64,000 bases of DNA from Tethya wilhelma (taxonomy: Eukaryota > Porifera > Demospongiae > Tethyida > Tethyidae), in assembly GCA_964030475.1 (NCBI GenBank), contig CAXIPT010000005.1:4364022-4428021 (forward strand), read 5' to 3'. The notes beneath the pieces are model-generated. The model did not search any database, was not told the origin of the DNA, and saw nothing but the letters and a program-made list of their open reading frames with translations. Positions 10,801 to 20,909 of the stretch are shown here, in pieces. The translations under genes and the position numbers were made by a program. The first letter of the stretch is position 1. Each line of letters opens with the position of its first letter.

Positions 10801-13079
10801 ATGTGTTTCTCAATGAAGCAGAGCCAAAGAATGGGGCAACTCTGTCATATGTAGCAACAAACAATTGAGTTGGAGTGAATGTCAGAGAGACGGGATGAGC
10901 TTCGATAACAAATCTTAGATCCATTGCATCAAAGGTTTGTCGGTAGTAGACTGTCCCTCCATAATATATACTGATGTCATCAAAGAATGGAGCAATAAGA
11001 GGTGGAGAAGAGAGAGGGAAGTACATTGGTCCGACGAATTGGTAAGATGAGCCAAATGATAGAACTCCATCGTTATTAACCTTTGCATTGAGTAAGGAGA
11101 TAAATGCATGTTGCACAATATTATGATTGGTTCAAGTATGAGAGTACCATTATTATACTCAATGTATAAAAAAAAACTTACATAGATGGTTGTCTCATTT
11201 TTTCCATAGAATACAATATTAGTATTTAAACCAATCTCTTCTGATGAGCCAAGATCCACACGGTGAGTTGCTGAGTCACCAACATCAAATCCAAATCGTA
11301 GAAAATGTTCAGGTATAACAGGTGGTTTCTCAGAGACAGTATTTGGAGGTGTTGTAGTTACAACTGCAGGAATGTGTTCAAAGTAATTAACCTTGTTGAT
11401 TGACAATGTATTATAATAGTTTATTGATAACTTACTTGGCTGCTCAATGCATCTAGCAGCCGCCACACTGTTTGGTTGAAAACACTCTGAGCTAATGCTG
11501 GAATTATTAAATGGGCACTCAGAGATGGAGAATTCTGTACCGTTACACATTACATCTTGTACTGAGATTGTCCCATCAAATGAAGAATTAGTTGTGAATG
11601 CTTCAGCTCCTGTAGAATTATATACAAGCCATGTGTATACCTTAATATATGGTGAATAATTATGTGACATTATTACTGTAAGATGGAGGAGAGAATCCTT
11701 GGTTACGACACAAAACAGCTGCATCAGAATTATCCCAACCAATGCCGCACACACTGCCAAATGCTCCACCAGAACAGACTTCAAATGTCAGCTCAAACAC
11801 ATCCTGGAAGATTCCAGTTGTAGAATTAAACACAACATTGGAAGTTGAGTTTGTTCTTGTGTTTCCTTCAAAGCAAGTTGCAATTGGTGGATTAGTAGGT
11901 GTTATCGTAGTAAGATCTGTAGATGCCAGAACAAATGCATGCACAATTATATCAAGCTCTTTCGTCCAAAAAAAAAAAAAAATTATATGCATTGATATAA
12001 AAGTTTTAGAAAAATAATGCATTATAATTATGAACTTATTTCTTACTTCCAACTATAAAAAAGAAAACTCCTGGTGTGCCCACATTGGACTGTGTCTCAA
12101 TGTTGAGTGTTTCATTGGTCCCTGATGATTGAACTCCAAAGAAGCTTACTCCATCACCAGCGTTGAACCCTATGTCAGCTTTTTCTCCCCACTGGATGTC
12201 TCCATAGCTAAAGATCACAATTGACAAGAGTCCGTCTGTAGCCAAGATGACTTGGAAGGTGTTTCTGAGTGAAGCAGGACCCACATAACTGTATGAAGCA
12301 ACTCTGTCCCATGTGGCAACAAATAGGATTTCAGGACTGAATCTCTGAAAGTTCGGAAATGGTTGGAGATAAGCAACAAATTGTGCAATCTCTGTTGGAT
12401 CAGAGGTCTGTCGGTAGTAGATTGTCCCTCCATTAGTAATGTCAATGTCATGGTAGAATGGAGCAATGAGAGGTGGAGAAGAGACAGGGAATGAGACAGA
12501 GAATGATCCTCCTCCAGCATATGTGTAGGATGAGCCAAATGATAATACTCCATTGGTGTTAACCTGTGAATTAATGAGAGAGATATTTAGAAAGCAGATA
12601 CACAAGCTATAGCGACCTCTGAATTAAGTACAATGATTATACTCACATAGAGGCTAGTCTCATTCCTTCCGAAGAATACAAAACTTGTATTCAAAATGAT
12701 TTCTGGAGAAGCTCCATCATCCACACTTGGAGAAAAAATTGAGTCACTGGATTTGGTTCCAAATGGGAAAAAGTTGGCTGGAGGTGTGTATATATGTGTG
12801 TATGTAAGTAAATATTATGTATGTTTAGTGTGTGGGTGGGGGTCTAATGGAAACTGAAGTTACAAACAATAGCAACGTTACTGACAGTTGATAATCTAAG
12901 CCTGCAGTGCACACTGAAAATGAATATAGAATTGAGAACAAAAGGTATACTTTGAATTAAATACCTGTACCAGTAGATTGGCAAACAAAGCCTGGTATAC
13001 TCCCAGCTAGGAAACAGAGTGTAACAACAGCACATGTGAACCAAGTAGTAACTGTCCGCCTTCTTGGTTGTGACAACAT
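4898..13079 (-). CDS. Large NIDO-SRCR-Ig adhesion/receptor protein (multi-exon)
   Basis: The ATG at 13079 begins MLSQPRRR followed by a hydrophobic signal sequence; the donor is at 12965. Then come NIDO1 (12.78-12.05 kb), SRCR1 (11.92-11.44), NIDO2 (11.37-10.60), NIDO3 (10.51-9.74), SRCR2 (9.65-9.17), SRCR3 (9.11-8.67), SRCR4 (8.62-8.42 plus 7.76-7.59), SRCR5 and SRCR6 (7.53-6.65), and three Ig domains (6.56-6.21, 6.15-5.81, 5.76-5.42). Most SRCR domains are split over two exons. NIDO blocks repeat NGVLSFGSSY and SLRNTFQVILATDG; SRCR blocks repeat GSVCDVGW-type, AAVxCRN and DVMCNGTE strings. Threonine-rich linkers and many NxS/T sites fit a secreted or surface protein. Three further small exons (5342-5269, about 5139-5117, 5055-4898) keep the frame. 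No membrane anchor or stop was located, so the 3' end is open. The role in adhesion or recognition is inferred from domains. Confidence 0.8.
7790..8400. other. Enlarged intron within SRCR4 with possible insertion
   Basis: All other introns of this gene are about 50-150 bp, but the one splitting SRCR4 is about 650 bp. On the plus strand it holds an acceptor-like ttttttccag at 7904-7913 followed by a short open stretch ending at a TAA, and later a segment reading ALTELVFPEWPMACKRSF that ends at a GTATGT donor-like site. No family is recognised. It may be a gene-fragment insertion or chance. Confidence 0.3.
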
Positions 13080-13603
13080 CCTTGTATGTCTGCAGGTAGG
13101 TAATATTACCGGGGTAATTTGGGACAATCTTAATTTGGGTCTTCCAACTTGTGTCAAGTTTGATTTCAGCAGTAGTAGATTTATCTGAAAACTATTACTG
13201 CAGAACTAAACTATAATGTATCTAGTTTTAGAAATGCAAACCTGAAGTTACTGGGCCTAGTACTTTGTGTGCAGTGAGCAGTTTAACTAACCACTCTTTA
13301 TTCAGTTAGTGAAATATAAATGGGCATGCCATTTTGTCTGGATTGGAGTGATTCTAAGCAGTGAAACAAAGAATCATACATTTCAGCCTCTCTTCAGTTT
13401 ACCTGGACTGAAAGTACAGCCTTAGCTTGAAGTAAATTCATATATTCATCATGTTGCCAATTGCAAGTTTATTGGAAGTATACAGAAATTAATTGAAAAA
13501 TATTGTTAGCTTATAGCTTAATTTCATTGACACATTCTGATATTCAATGACCAAAATAATTATTATAAGAAATAGAATTACCTATATCATAGATAATATA
13601 TAT

Positions 13604-13680
13604 CATACGTATACGGTAGTACGTATAGTAGGAATGGGCCGACTGTCCCATAGACACAGTACAAAATGTTGGTCACTATA
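13604..13680. repeat. Interspersed repeat, second copy inverted at 58.1-58.2 kb
   Basis: The sequence around ggtagtacgtatagtagg and cccatagacaca-tacaaaatgttg is matched in reverse complement at about 58130-58200, just upstream of the second class C receptor gene. This is an unnamed interspersed family. The flanking 13.1-13.97 kb shows no gene. Confidence 0.6.
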
Positions 13681-13974
13681 AAAATCTACTCAAACAAAAA
13701 ATAACCTTCAAAGTTGCTGAGAGGCTCTTACTGACAGATTACCAACTGCATGCAAGGCCTAAAACTCACAAAAACTTTCCTTAGCACTCGTAGAGAGTGC
13801 CAGTGGGAAGCCACCATAGTGCCATTTTTTGTTCTCTAACGTACTTACGTACGTACTTACTTCCTAACTGACTTACTTGAAAAGGATTTCCAGAGAACCA
13901 GAATGTGTTGAGCCAACTTTGACAGCACAAAGTAAGTTCTTTTCACGGGTACTACATTCCTTGATACTCGTTTT

Positions 13975-14267
13975 GATAGCGAGTAGTACGTCGGGTGCGT
14001 CTGTCTGTCTGTATGTCATGTTGGGTCTTGTACGCTCACATAAGCTCGTACCATGTACCATGCATTCCTAGCATTACTAACGCATGCACATAAGTTTATA
14101 GGAATAATTGGGGCGAGCCTGAGCGAGCCCCAGATAGCGAGTAGTACGTCGGGTGCGTCTGTCTGTCTGTCTGTCTGTCATGTTGGGTCTTGTACACTCA
14201 CGTAAGCTCGTACCATGTACCATGCATTCTTATATAGCATTACTAACGCATGCGCATAAGTTTATAG
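13975..14267. repeat. Direct duplication of about 127 bp
   Basis: A block beginning gatagcgagtagtacgtcgg and ending in ataagtttatag occurs at 13975-14101 and again at 14133-14267. The copies differ in the number of gtct units, 3 against 5. The spacer contains the left end of the GGGGCGAGCC element. Confidence 0.8.
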
Positions 14268-14736
14268 TGTTCGAGACAGTCAATCGAGAAATCAGATCAG
14301 ACAGAGGCAGCTAGAGCAGAACAGTTGAGAAATAGTTTTGCTAATAGCTAGAGGTTGTGAGACTTAGACAGTTGCTAAGCATATCTTATGAGAGAAAGGC
14401 ACAAAACAGTTTAACAGCAGCGCCCAACAGAAAGATAGGCAGAAACTGCAAGGAGAAAAACTGTGATGCCACTGAGGCTTGCCTAACATACAGTGTGACA
14501 CTGTCAGATGGTAAGAGATACCAAGTTCGAAAATAATTCTAGACTTTACATCTCATTAGCAATTCTTCATGTAAACTAACTTCTGACGTTCACACCACAG
14601 TCAATTGAACACTGTCAATATTGTACTCCATTGACAGCCAGATGATCTATACCATAATTTGGCATTCTGACAAATATTCTTCATGCACTCACTGTACAAT
14701 TCATGCAAAAAGCTGCGCTCGCTCAGGCTCGCCCCA
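14110..14736. mobile_element. Element bounded by GGGGCGAGCCTGAGCGAGC inverted repeats, copy 1
   Basis: The left end at 14110 reads ggggcgagcctgagcgagcc, itself partly palindromic. The right end at 14716-14736 is the complement, gctcgctcaggctcgcccca. The 0.6-kb interior has no coding sequence that I can support. Another copy with the same ends is at 19131-19863. Confidence 0.55.
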
Positions 14737-14821
14737 CAATGCCTTGCATTCTTAGTTATTTCTCACTAACAGCCCCGCCCACTTTCTATAGATGTGCTCC
14801 TTTTCAGTGACGCTGCTATTA

Positions 14822-15162
14822 TAGTCTCGCTAGCCAGACTCTCCGCAGGGAAAGGGAGAGTCTGGTGAATTGCGTATACTACTTTTTGTTCCCTGTTACC
14901 AGAATCTGGTAACACCGCAACGTGTATTGTAAGTGGGTGTCAATTCCAGTTGGTCATGAATATCGAATCTGATTACTACTATAGCGCAGTCACGCTATGT
15001 ATCTACAGCTAGTAGTAATCAGATTCATGACCAACTGGAATTGACACCCACTTACAATACACGTTGCGGTGTTACCAGATTCTGGTAACAGGGAACAAAA
15101 AGTAGTATACGCAATTCACCAGACTCTCCCTTTCCCTGCGGAGAGTCTGGCTAGCGAGACTA
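14822..15162. mobile_element. Near-perfect 341-bp foldback element
   Basis: Two arms of about 150 bp are almost exact reverse complements. Ends read tagtctcgctagccagactc and its complement, and the arms contain ccctgttaccagaatctggt and caattccagttggtcatgaa. The small loop is around 14985-15000. The high arm identity suggests recent insertion or gene conversion. No ORF. Confidence 0.85.
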
Positions 15163-15590
15163 CTGCTATTATATAACTCTTCATGTGCGCTAACTATGAA
15201 CTCAATTTTGTGATATCAGATCATTAGAGAAGAGAGTGCATTATTATGTAGAAACTCTTTTGGTCGAATGTTTAGTAGTTTGTTTTTATTATCAAACCAT
15301 AGATACTACACTATGATCAAACGGTTAATTTTGCGTAAGAGGTACCCAGGAAAAACAACTGTTTAGGACAGTACAACCTGGAAGTGTCCCGACTGTACCC
15401 CGTTTTATATACCTTTCAAGTTACATGCCAAATACATCTATATATATGCTTACATAGATATCAGGCTAACTCTTGTCTGTCATACCAAGCACCACTGACC
15501 AACAGGAACAGCAGTCATGCAGCTAAGATACTTCTAGAGTACTTGGAGCTGCTTCCATTCAACCCTAGCCGGAGTATCTGTGATTCAACA

Positions 15591-15646
15591 CTAGTCTCGT
15601 GCCCAGACCCCCCTCGGAGAGGGGAGGGGTCTGGGCACGAGACTAG
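15591..15646. repeat. 56-bp near-perfect hairpin
   Basis: The arm ctagtctcgtgcccagaccc is followed at once by its complement. An AGCCTCGTTC-type fragment (15670-15702) lies just downstream, so this is a cluster of foldback pieces. Confidence 0.75.
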
Positions 15647-15718
15647 TGTGCTGGGCACGTACCACCCGATCCCCAGGCCCCTCCCTCCTCGAACGAGGCT
15701 AGCCAGGCTGCCAGCATG

Positions 15719-15942
15719 CAATAACCAGGATCTGGTTGTACTGTCATGACCACAATGATTTATCTCAAGTGGGTATGTGTATGTGTACAGTACGTGTGTG
15801 GGTAATCTTGTTCAGTAAGGAAGCCATACAAGTACACAGCCGCCGCTGATACAGTGCCGTTCGTGGTAAGGGAAATACCAAATATTGCCCACACACCCAC
15901 TTGAGATAGCTACCTCATTGTGATCATGACCAGATTCTGGTC
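15719..15942. repeat. Inverted repeat of about 220 bp
   Basis: The left part (aaccaggatctggtt, gtcatgaccacaatga, atctcaagtgggt) is mirrored by the right part (acccacttgagat, tcattgtgatcatgac, accagattctggt). No coding content. Confidence 0.65.
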
Positions 15943-16008
15943 ATTGGCACAAACCATAGATACTACACATGCACAAACGTAGACATTCCTTGAAGAGTCA
16001 GGCAATTA

Positions 16009-16237
16009 GTTCACATCTGGTGTTGTCACATCCGGTTCCTCATTCTCGATCTCTGAGGGATCAGAGCTGTCTGATTCTTCAATGATTGGTTTCTTTGGTC
16101 ATGATCTTTTAGATTCACTAATCCCTGAAGTACAACCACCAACAGCTAGTGACATTCCGGTTTTTTCCGACCACTCTTCATCTTCTTGGTAGTCTTTTTC
16201 ATTCTCCCTACTTGTGGAGCTGTTATTCACACACACA

Positions 16238-16309
<72 letters not shown>

Positions 16310-17484
16310 NAACACACACACACACACACACACAGGAACTGACGACTCTTCTTCCTTCATGGGTGAACTCCGTGGTTACCTAGGAGATGAGTGTTGTTGC
16401 CATGGTGATTTCCTTCTTCTCCATGGCGACGGTGATCTTGAGCGTGGCCTCCTCTCTGCTTGATAGTCATGTGATGTCTAGTGATGAGGGGAGAGGTGAT
16501 GTGTGGGGGGATGTGAGGGGAGTGGCCATGATCCCACGGAGGACCGGAATGGTTGGGAGAATGATGAGGAGATCTGTCACAATAGCTGTCATGTGAATCT
16601 GATCTATTAAAGAATACATTGCTCCAAAAGTTACACAAAGGTGACTGCCAGGCAATTTTGCTAACTTGAGTATACTCAAAAAAAAATGTTGCACCAATAG
16701 TCCAGAGTCTATAAACTTTGTCAAGGGGGACTTAGCTTTTGCACACTTTTTCTCCAAGAATTCAGCACACATACAAATGGTGTAGATAATACATTCACGA
16801 CTATACAAGGATATAGCTAGGCTGTGACAAACTAGGTAGCCAATGCTCACTCACAAAACCATCAATGGAGGCCAAAAATATGAAGTCCAGTTTTACCTGG
16901 GAGATTTTTGAGACCAGTGTCCACGATACGATTGTTCATAGTATCCCGATGACCGATACCTTCTGTGGATAATAATTATTGTTATAACAAACATTAGATA
17001 TGGGGGGAAAGTTCAGGCTTCCTCCCCATGACTCTCACTGTGCCACTGGAAATTTGCACTCTTCCACTTCATTTCCAGAAGTCTGGGGACAAGTGGCTAT
17101 GGATTGAAAAAAGTTCTAAAAAGTCTAAGTTCAAGAGGGCAACAACATTGGGATATCATTGGGTGCCATAGGACAAAGGTCAAAGGAGAGAACCTGGAAA
17201 CAAGTTTGGGGGTAGCCATCATGTCAACACTTGAACTGGTTCCAACCTGTGTCCTGAGGAGCTGTCCCAGTCCTCATACCTCCTCCTCTGAGGGGGAGGT
17301 CTCTTAGGGGGCCAGGGGGTCATGACGGGAACTTGATACCATCTAGGAGGGCCTCTTACTTGCCATGTCAAACCATGGGTCATGCTCAGTGTAGCGATTC
17401 CTGAATTCCTCTTCATACTGGGACAACTTCGCAGCAATTTCTTGAGCACTAGCTTTTCAATGGAATGTCTGTAGCCACAGACAT
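16009..17484 (-). pseudogene. Broken left-arm copy of the SR-rich gene at 22.6-27.7 kb
   Basis: Homologous to exons 1, 2 (second half), 3 and part of 6 of the intact right-arm gene. Three disabling changes are visible. A 4-base insertion just after the codons for TDIP in exon 1 puts a TAG in frame. In exon 3 the codon CAA of the intact copy is TAA here (about 16380). Exons 4 and 5 are absent: exon 3 runs almost directly through a (CA)n tract into the exon 6 remnant. The first half of exon 2 is also lost. This copy cannot make the protein. Confidence 0.85.
16229..16334. repeat. (CA)n microsatellite with a gap base
   Basis: About 105 bases of CA repeat, interrupted by N at 16310. It lies at the deletion point of the left-arm pseudogene, between exon 3 and exon 6 remnants. 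The true length is unknown. Confidence 0.95.
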
Positions 17485-17792
17485 CTTATTCAACAACTTC
17501 TATTCAGTTCCACTGTCTGGAGAAAGGAACCCAAGAAATGATAACACAAATTTCTTCATTAACATAATTTTTGGAACAGCTTACCTATAATTGAGTGTTC
17601 AGCAGCAGAACTTACTGAGTGGTATAGTGTCGTTGAATTAATTTAATCAAAACAGTCCAGCTGATGAGAATTACCAACACTGATGACCTTTACCTGATCG
17701 ACTGACCTCTACTGTTAGCATGAATAAAAACAGTGATATCAACACAACTCAATATAGCACACACAACAAAACTAGCTTCGTGAGGCAGTCTG

Positions 17793-19076
17793 TTACTTGA
17801 TACAGGAAGGCTTGGGGTCAGAGTTTTCCACTGTTCCTTGAACATTCTCGCAAACATAAAACAAAGATGCCCATCCTTTTACAGTGACATTACTGAACAC
17901 AATCCCCCTACAGGGGTTAGATTCGGCACACCTCAGAACACCAGCATTCAACCACCCACCATCCGAAGTAACATTCTGTAGGAAGATATTGGTGACATTC
18001 ACGAGAGGTTGAGGTGGCGGCCATATTCCATCGCCTCCTCCATCAGGCTGCTTCTGCTGCTGTGGTCCAATGTAGATTGGCCAGAGAATCGGCTCGTGAA
18101 TACTAATGTTTTGGTAAACAATATTATCAATGATTCCCGATCCTTCTTTGCCAGAGTTGGTTTTCACATAGATTGCTTTGAATGGGTAGGTAAATTTGAT
18201 GTTTCTAAAGGTCACATTCCTGATGCAATTGATGTTTATGTTCGGTGGGACTGATCCAATGCTCATACCAACTGATCGTATGATGTTTGCATTCTCCACA
18301 GTTACATTCTCTGTGCACCCACTTTCTTTGAGTCGTGAAGGTTTAACAGCCACAGCATCATCATAGTTCTCCACAGTGATGTTTTGAATGAGTATATTCT
18401 GTCCGGATGGATCTATACCATCTGTGTTGAAAGGAAACATTGGTACCTTCCAAGGAGACGATTTCACTAGGTTGTCTTGAGCTTCTACATCTACCCAAAT
18501 GTATAGGTTTCTCACTAAGAGGTTCTTTACATTCGGAACACGAAGGTGGAAGTTGGGTGAATTACGCATGGTCAAATTAGCCACAGTAACATTGGTGCAA
18601 TACTCCATGTTCACTAAATGTGGTCTATCATACTTGAGGAAGTTGAACATCAGTTCAACCCACCATTTGTAACCTTGTCCATCTATAGTCCCAGGGCCAG
18701 ACAGGGTAAAATCTGAACAGTTGGAGAACTCAAGCACATCTTGATATTTCTTACCAGACACCACAGGCCAAGAGGTGATGTTTGAGATTGCAATCAGCTC
18801 CCCTTCCACCTGCAATTTGACTTGCTTTAGCCCATTGGCTGAAATAGAGAAGATATAGTATTTGGAGTACTGTGGAACCACAACTGAGCTCCCTGGCTTG
18901 GCTGCCTGGAGAGCAGTTGAAATGGCCTCACTGTTTTTGATTGCTGCTTCAGCAGATGAATCATTTGCTACAGCACCATAGCTGTCTACTGAGAGTATTT
19001 CTGTGGCAGTAACAATTCCTAAGAAAACTACAACAACTGATACCACTGGGAGAGTGTGGCCACTGTGAAAATCCAT
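17793..19076 (-). CDS. Secreted GH28 polygalacturonase-like protein, copy A
   Basis: An intronless 427-aa protein. Residues 1-25 form a signal peptide, followed by DSYGAVANDSSAEAAIKNSEAI, here split as DSYGA...ND, typical of the GH28 start. The right-handed beta-helix carries the catalytic pieces NTDGID (about residue 217) and NYDDAVAVKP. The usual G-H-G motif is SVGMSIGSVPP and the usual R-I-K is AIYVKTN, so the histidine and arginine of classical polygalacturonases are replaced. The three aspartates remain. Many NxS/T sites indicate secretion. The likely role is cleavage of acidic polysaccharide; the substrate is unknown. GH28 is mainly known from plants, fungi, oomycetes and bacteria. The ATG gives a complete signal peptide. 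Confidence 0.85.
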   Translation of the reverse strand: MDFHSGHTLPVVSVVVVFLGIVTATEILSVDSYGAVANDSSAEAAIKNSEAISTALQAAKPGSSVVVPQYSKYYIFSISANGLKQVKLQVEGELIAISNITSWPVVSGKKYQDVLEFSNCSDFTLSGPGTIDGQGYKWWVELMFNFLKYDRPHLVNMEYCTNVTVANLTMRNSPNFHLRVPNVKNLLVRNLYIWVDVEAQDNLVKSSPWKVPMFPFNTDGIDPSGQNILIQNITVENYDDAVAVKPSRLKESGCTENVTVENANIIRSVGMSIGSVPPNININCIRNVTFRNIKFTYPFKAIYVKTNSGKEGSGIIDNIVYQNISIHEPILWPIYIGPQQQKQPDGGGDGIWPPPQPLVNVTNIFLQNVTSDGGWLNAGVLRCAESNPCRGIVFSNVTVKGWASLFYVCENVQGTVENSDPKPSCIK

Positions 19077-19130
19077 GATTTTCTTGATGGATACAAAATT
19101 TAATTATCCACTCAGTATGTAATCTATTAT

Positions 19131-19863
19131 TGGGGCGAGCCTGAGCGAGCCCCACATAGTCGTTGCAATTGGTAAAATTTCTGTTTGTACACCGTGGACA
19201 GTTTCCGTATATTCAAATTATTCGAACGTGCACGTGGTGTTGCAATATTGAAATCGATTGCGCAATAGCATTAGCACATGTTTTCTCAGTGTCCAGAAAT
19301 TTGACGTGCAGAGATTCGATCATGGATAATAATGAAGAGAAAAAACAAAAACGCCTTGCACGGCGAAGAGAACTCTACAGAGAGCGTAAAGCTAGAGAAA
19401 CGCCTGATGACAAAGAAAGGAGACTCGCCTTGCACGGCGAAGAGAACTGTACAGAGAACGCATAGCTAGGGAAAGTCATTCAAACGCCTGATGACCAAGA
19501 AAAAAGACTTCAAGGTGTAGACGAAATGAGTCGTCAACAGCAGTGACGCCCGAGGGAAACAGCACGCTCGTCTTGCCCAAGAAAGAGTCGGAGTCGATAC
19601 ATAAACTTCGCTTAGTGCTCCTCTGCTCAAGTTGCACCATGCATGCATGATCTAGCCATAGGATTGGATCGTCACGAAAGAAAACAAAACACTGACTTGT
19701 CAAAATCGAAATAATCGGATCGTCAAATTAGAAAACTACTTTTAGGTTTCGCTCACTCGGAAATTTCAAGCTAATTTCTACTATCTATGCTTAGCATCGA
19801 TGTACTGTCTTCCCAATCTCAGTGCTGTGGTCTTACAAACTGTATGCGCTCAGGCTCGCCCCA
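19131..19863. mobile_element. Element bounded by GGGGCGAGCC inverted repeats, copy 2, carrying STPR relic
   Basis: Left end tggggcgagcctgagcgagc at 19131, right end gcgctcaggctcgcccca ending at 19863. It interrupts the left arm of the inverted duplication. The right arm reads from the GH28 5' flank straight into the tgcgtatc-type sequence without it, so it inserted after the duplication. Copy 1 is at 14110-14736. Confidence 0.65.
19322..19492 (+). pseudogene. STPR (23-residue repeat) protein fragment
   Basis: The frame starts MDNNEEKKQK and continues RLARRRELYRERKARE then TPDDKER, a 23-residue charged unit. A second unit restarts RLARRRELYRERIARE after a 2-base frame slip near 19430, then ends at a TGA. 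This matches the score-and-three peptide repeat (STPR) pattern seen in DNA-binding proteins and in some mobile elements. Only about 1.7 units remain and they are frameshifted, so it is a relic. Confidence 0.55.
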
Positions 19864-20292
19864 TAGATGCTTGCATCTGTCTAGTCTATGATGTAATAGA
19901 TACGCAGCCACTGCACGACTTGGCTAAAGAGGTGGGGCTAATAATTATCTTCCCACTTATTGAGCAGCATATAGGCAGCTATTAGCTAGCCTAACTTAAA
20001 ATTGTAAGTCATGCATGCAGTGACTGATATAATTGTTCACCATCAGTGCTGACAATATAATGCTTACTTGTGCTACGCCCTGTCTTTAAATATAGATAAT
20101 CAATATTAATTTTAGGCTATAGCAAAAAGCATATTAAACTTTAAAGTTGGGAGGCGAGGTAGGTTGTACTGAAGCTTAGCCTACACACTATTACATGCTG
20201 CAGGCAGTTTTGTCTTCAAGGCCTTCCTAGCTACGTAGCTGAGCCTATAGAATGAGGCTAAGCTGCATGCGGTTTGTGTGGAAGAGTTTGGG

Positions 20293-20334
20293 AAGGGGGG
20301 GGACAAAATTCACTAGTGAATATTGTCCCCCCTT
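20293..20334. repeat. 42-bp palindrome near the centre of the inverted duplication
   Basis: The string ggggggacaaaattcac is followed by tagtgaatattgtcccccc, almost a perfect palindrome. It lies within about 50 bp of the calculated centre of the GH28 inverted duplication. The core resembles the 1.3-kb tandem repeat unit start. Confidence 0.7.
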
Positions 20335-20621
20335 GAAAAACACTGTTTTGCGCACCATTCCATCATTCGGCATCATTTGGAAGGGGGGANGAAACCACAA
20401 ACCCATCTTGATAGCTACTTGTCAGCGTACTGATTGTCTAGTATTTGAATGTTGACCACATGCAATATGCACATACACTGCGTGATGATCTAGGAACCTC
20501 TATCCCATATACTGTTCAATTATAGTAGATAACATTGATAGTGTGTTGAATACGTAATGAAATTCATGATATTTGTGTACTTTAAGTTATTATATATATG
20601 GCCTATAAGATGGAGGCNCAA

Positions 20622-20715
20622 TTTTTTCAGGAAATTCAGGCCCAAACCTTCTGGTTGGAGACAAAGCTTTTGAAGGACTTGTGTTGCCATGATCGACTTG
20701 GTCTTTGCCCCCGAC
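20622..20715 (-). pseudogene. Fragment of the P450 first exon
   Basis: Reads MATQVLQKLCLQ then PEGLGLNFLKKL, nearly identical to the start of the exon at 3603, including about 25 bp of 5' flank. Identity stops beside an N at 20618, so the sequence past residue 24 cannot be judged. It is a duplicated 5' end in the spacer of the inverted duplication. Confidence 0.7.
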
Positions 20716-20909
20716 CTTCCCACCCTTCCCACCCCACACCCTTCCCCTCCTTCCCCTAAACAACAACGGAAGTTATAATTATTAGCCCCACCTCTTTAGC
20801 CAAATCGTGCAGTGGCTGCGCAGTGGCTGCGTATCTTATTATTATTATTATCTATTACATAATTATTATACTGAGTGGATAATTAAATTTTGTATCCATC
20901 AAGAAAATC

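Noticed and set aside
16149..16463. Open frames of Thr-His or Cys-Val repeats
   Set aside because: They are translations of the CA microsatellite and contain a gap base; not genes.
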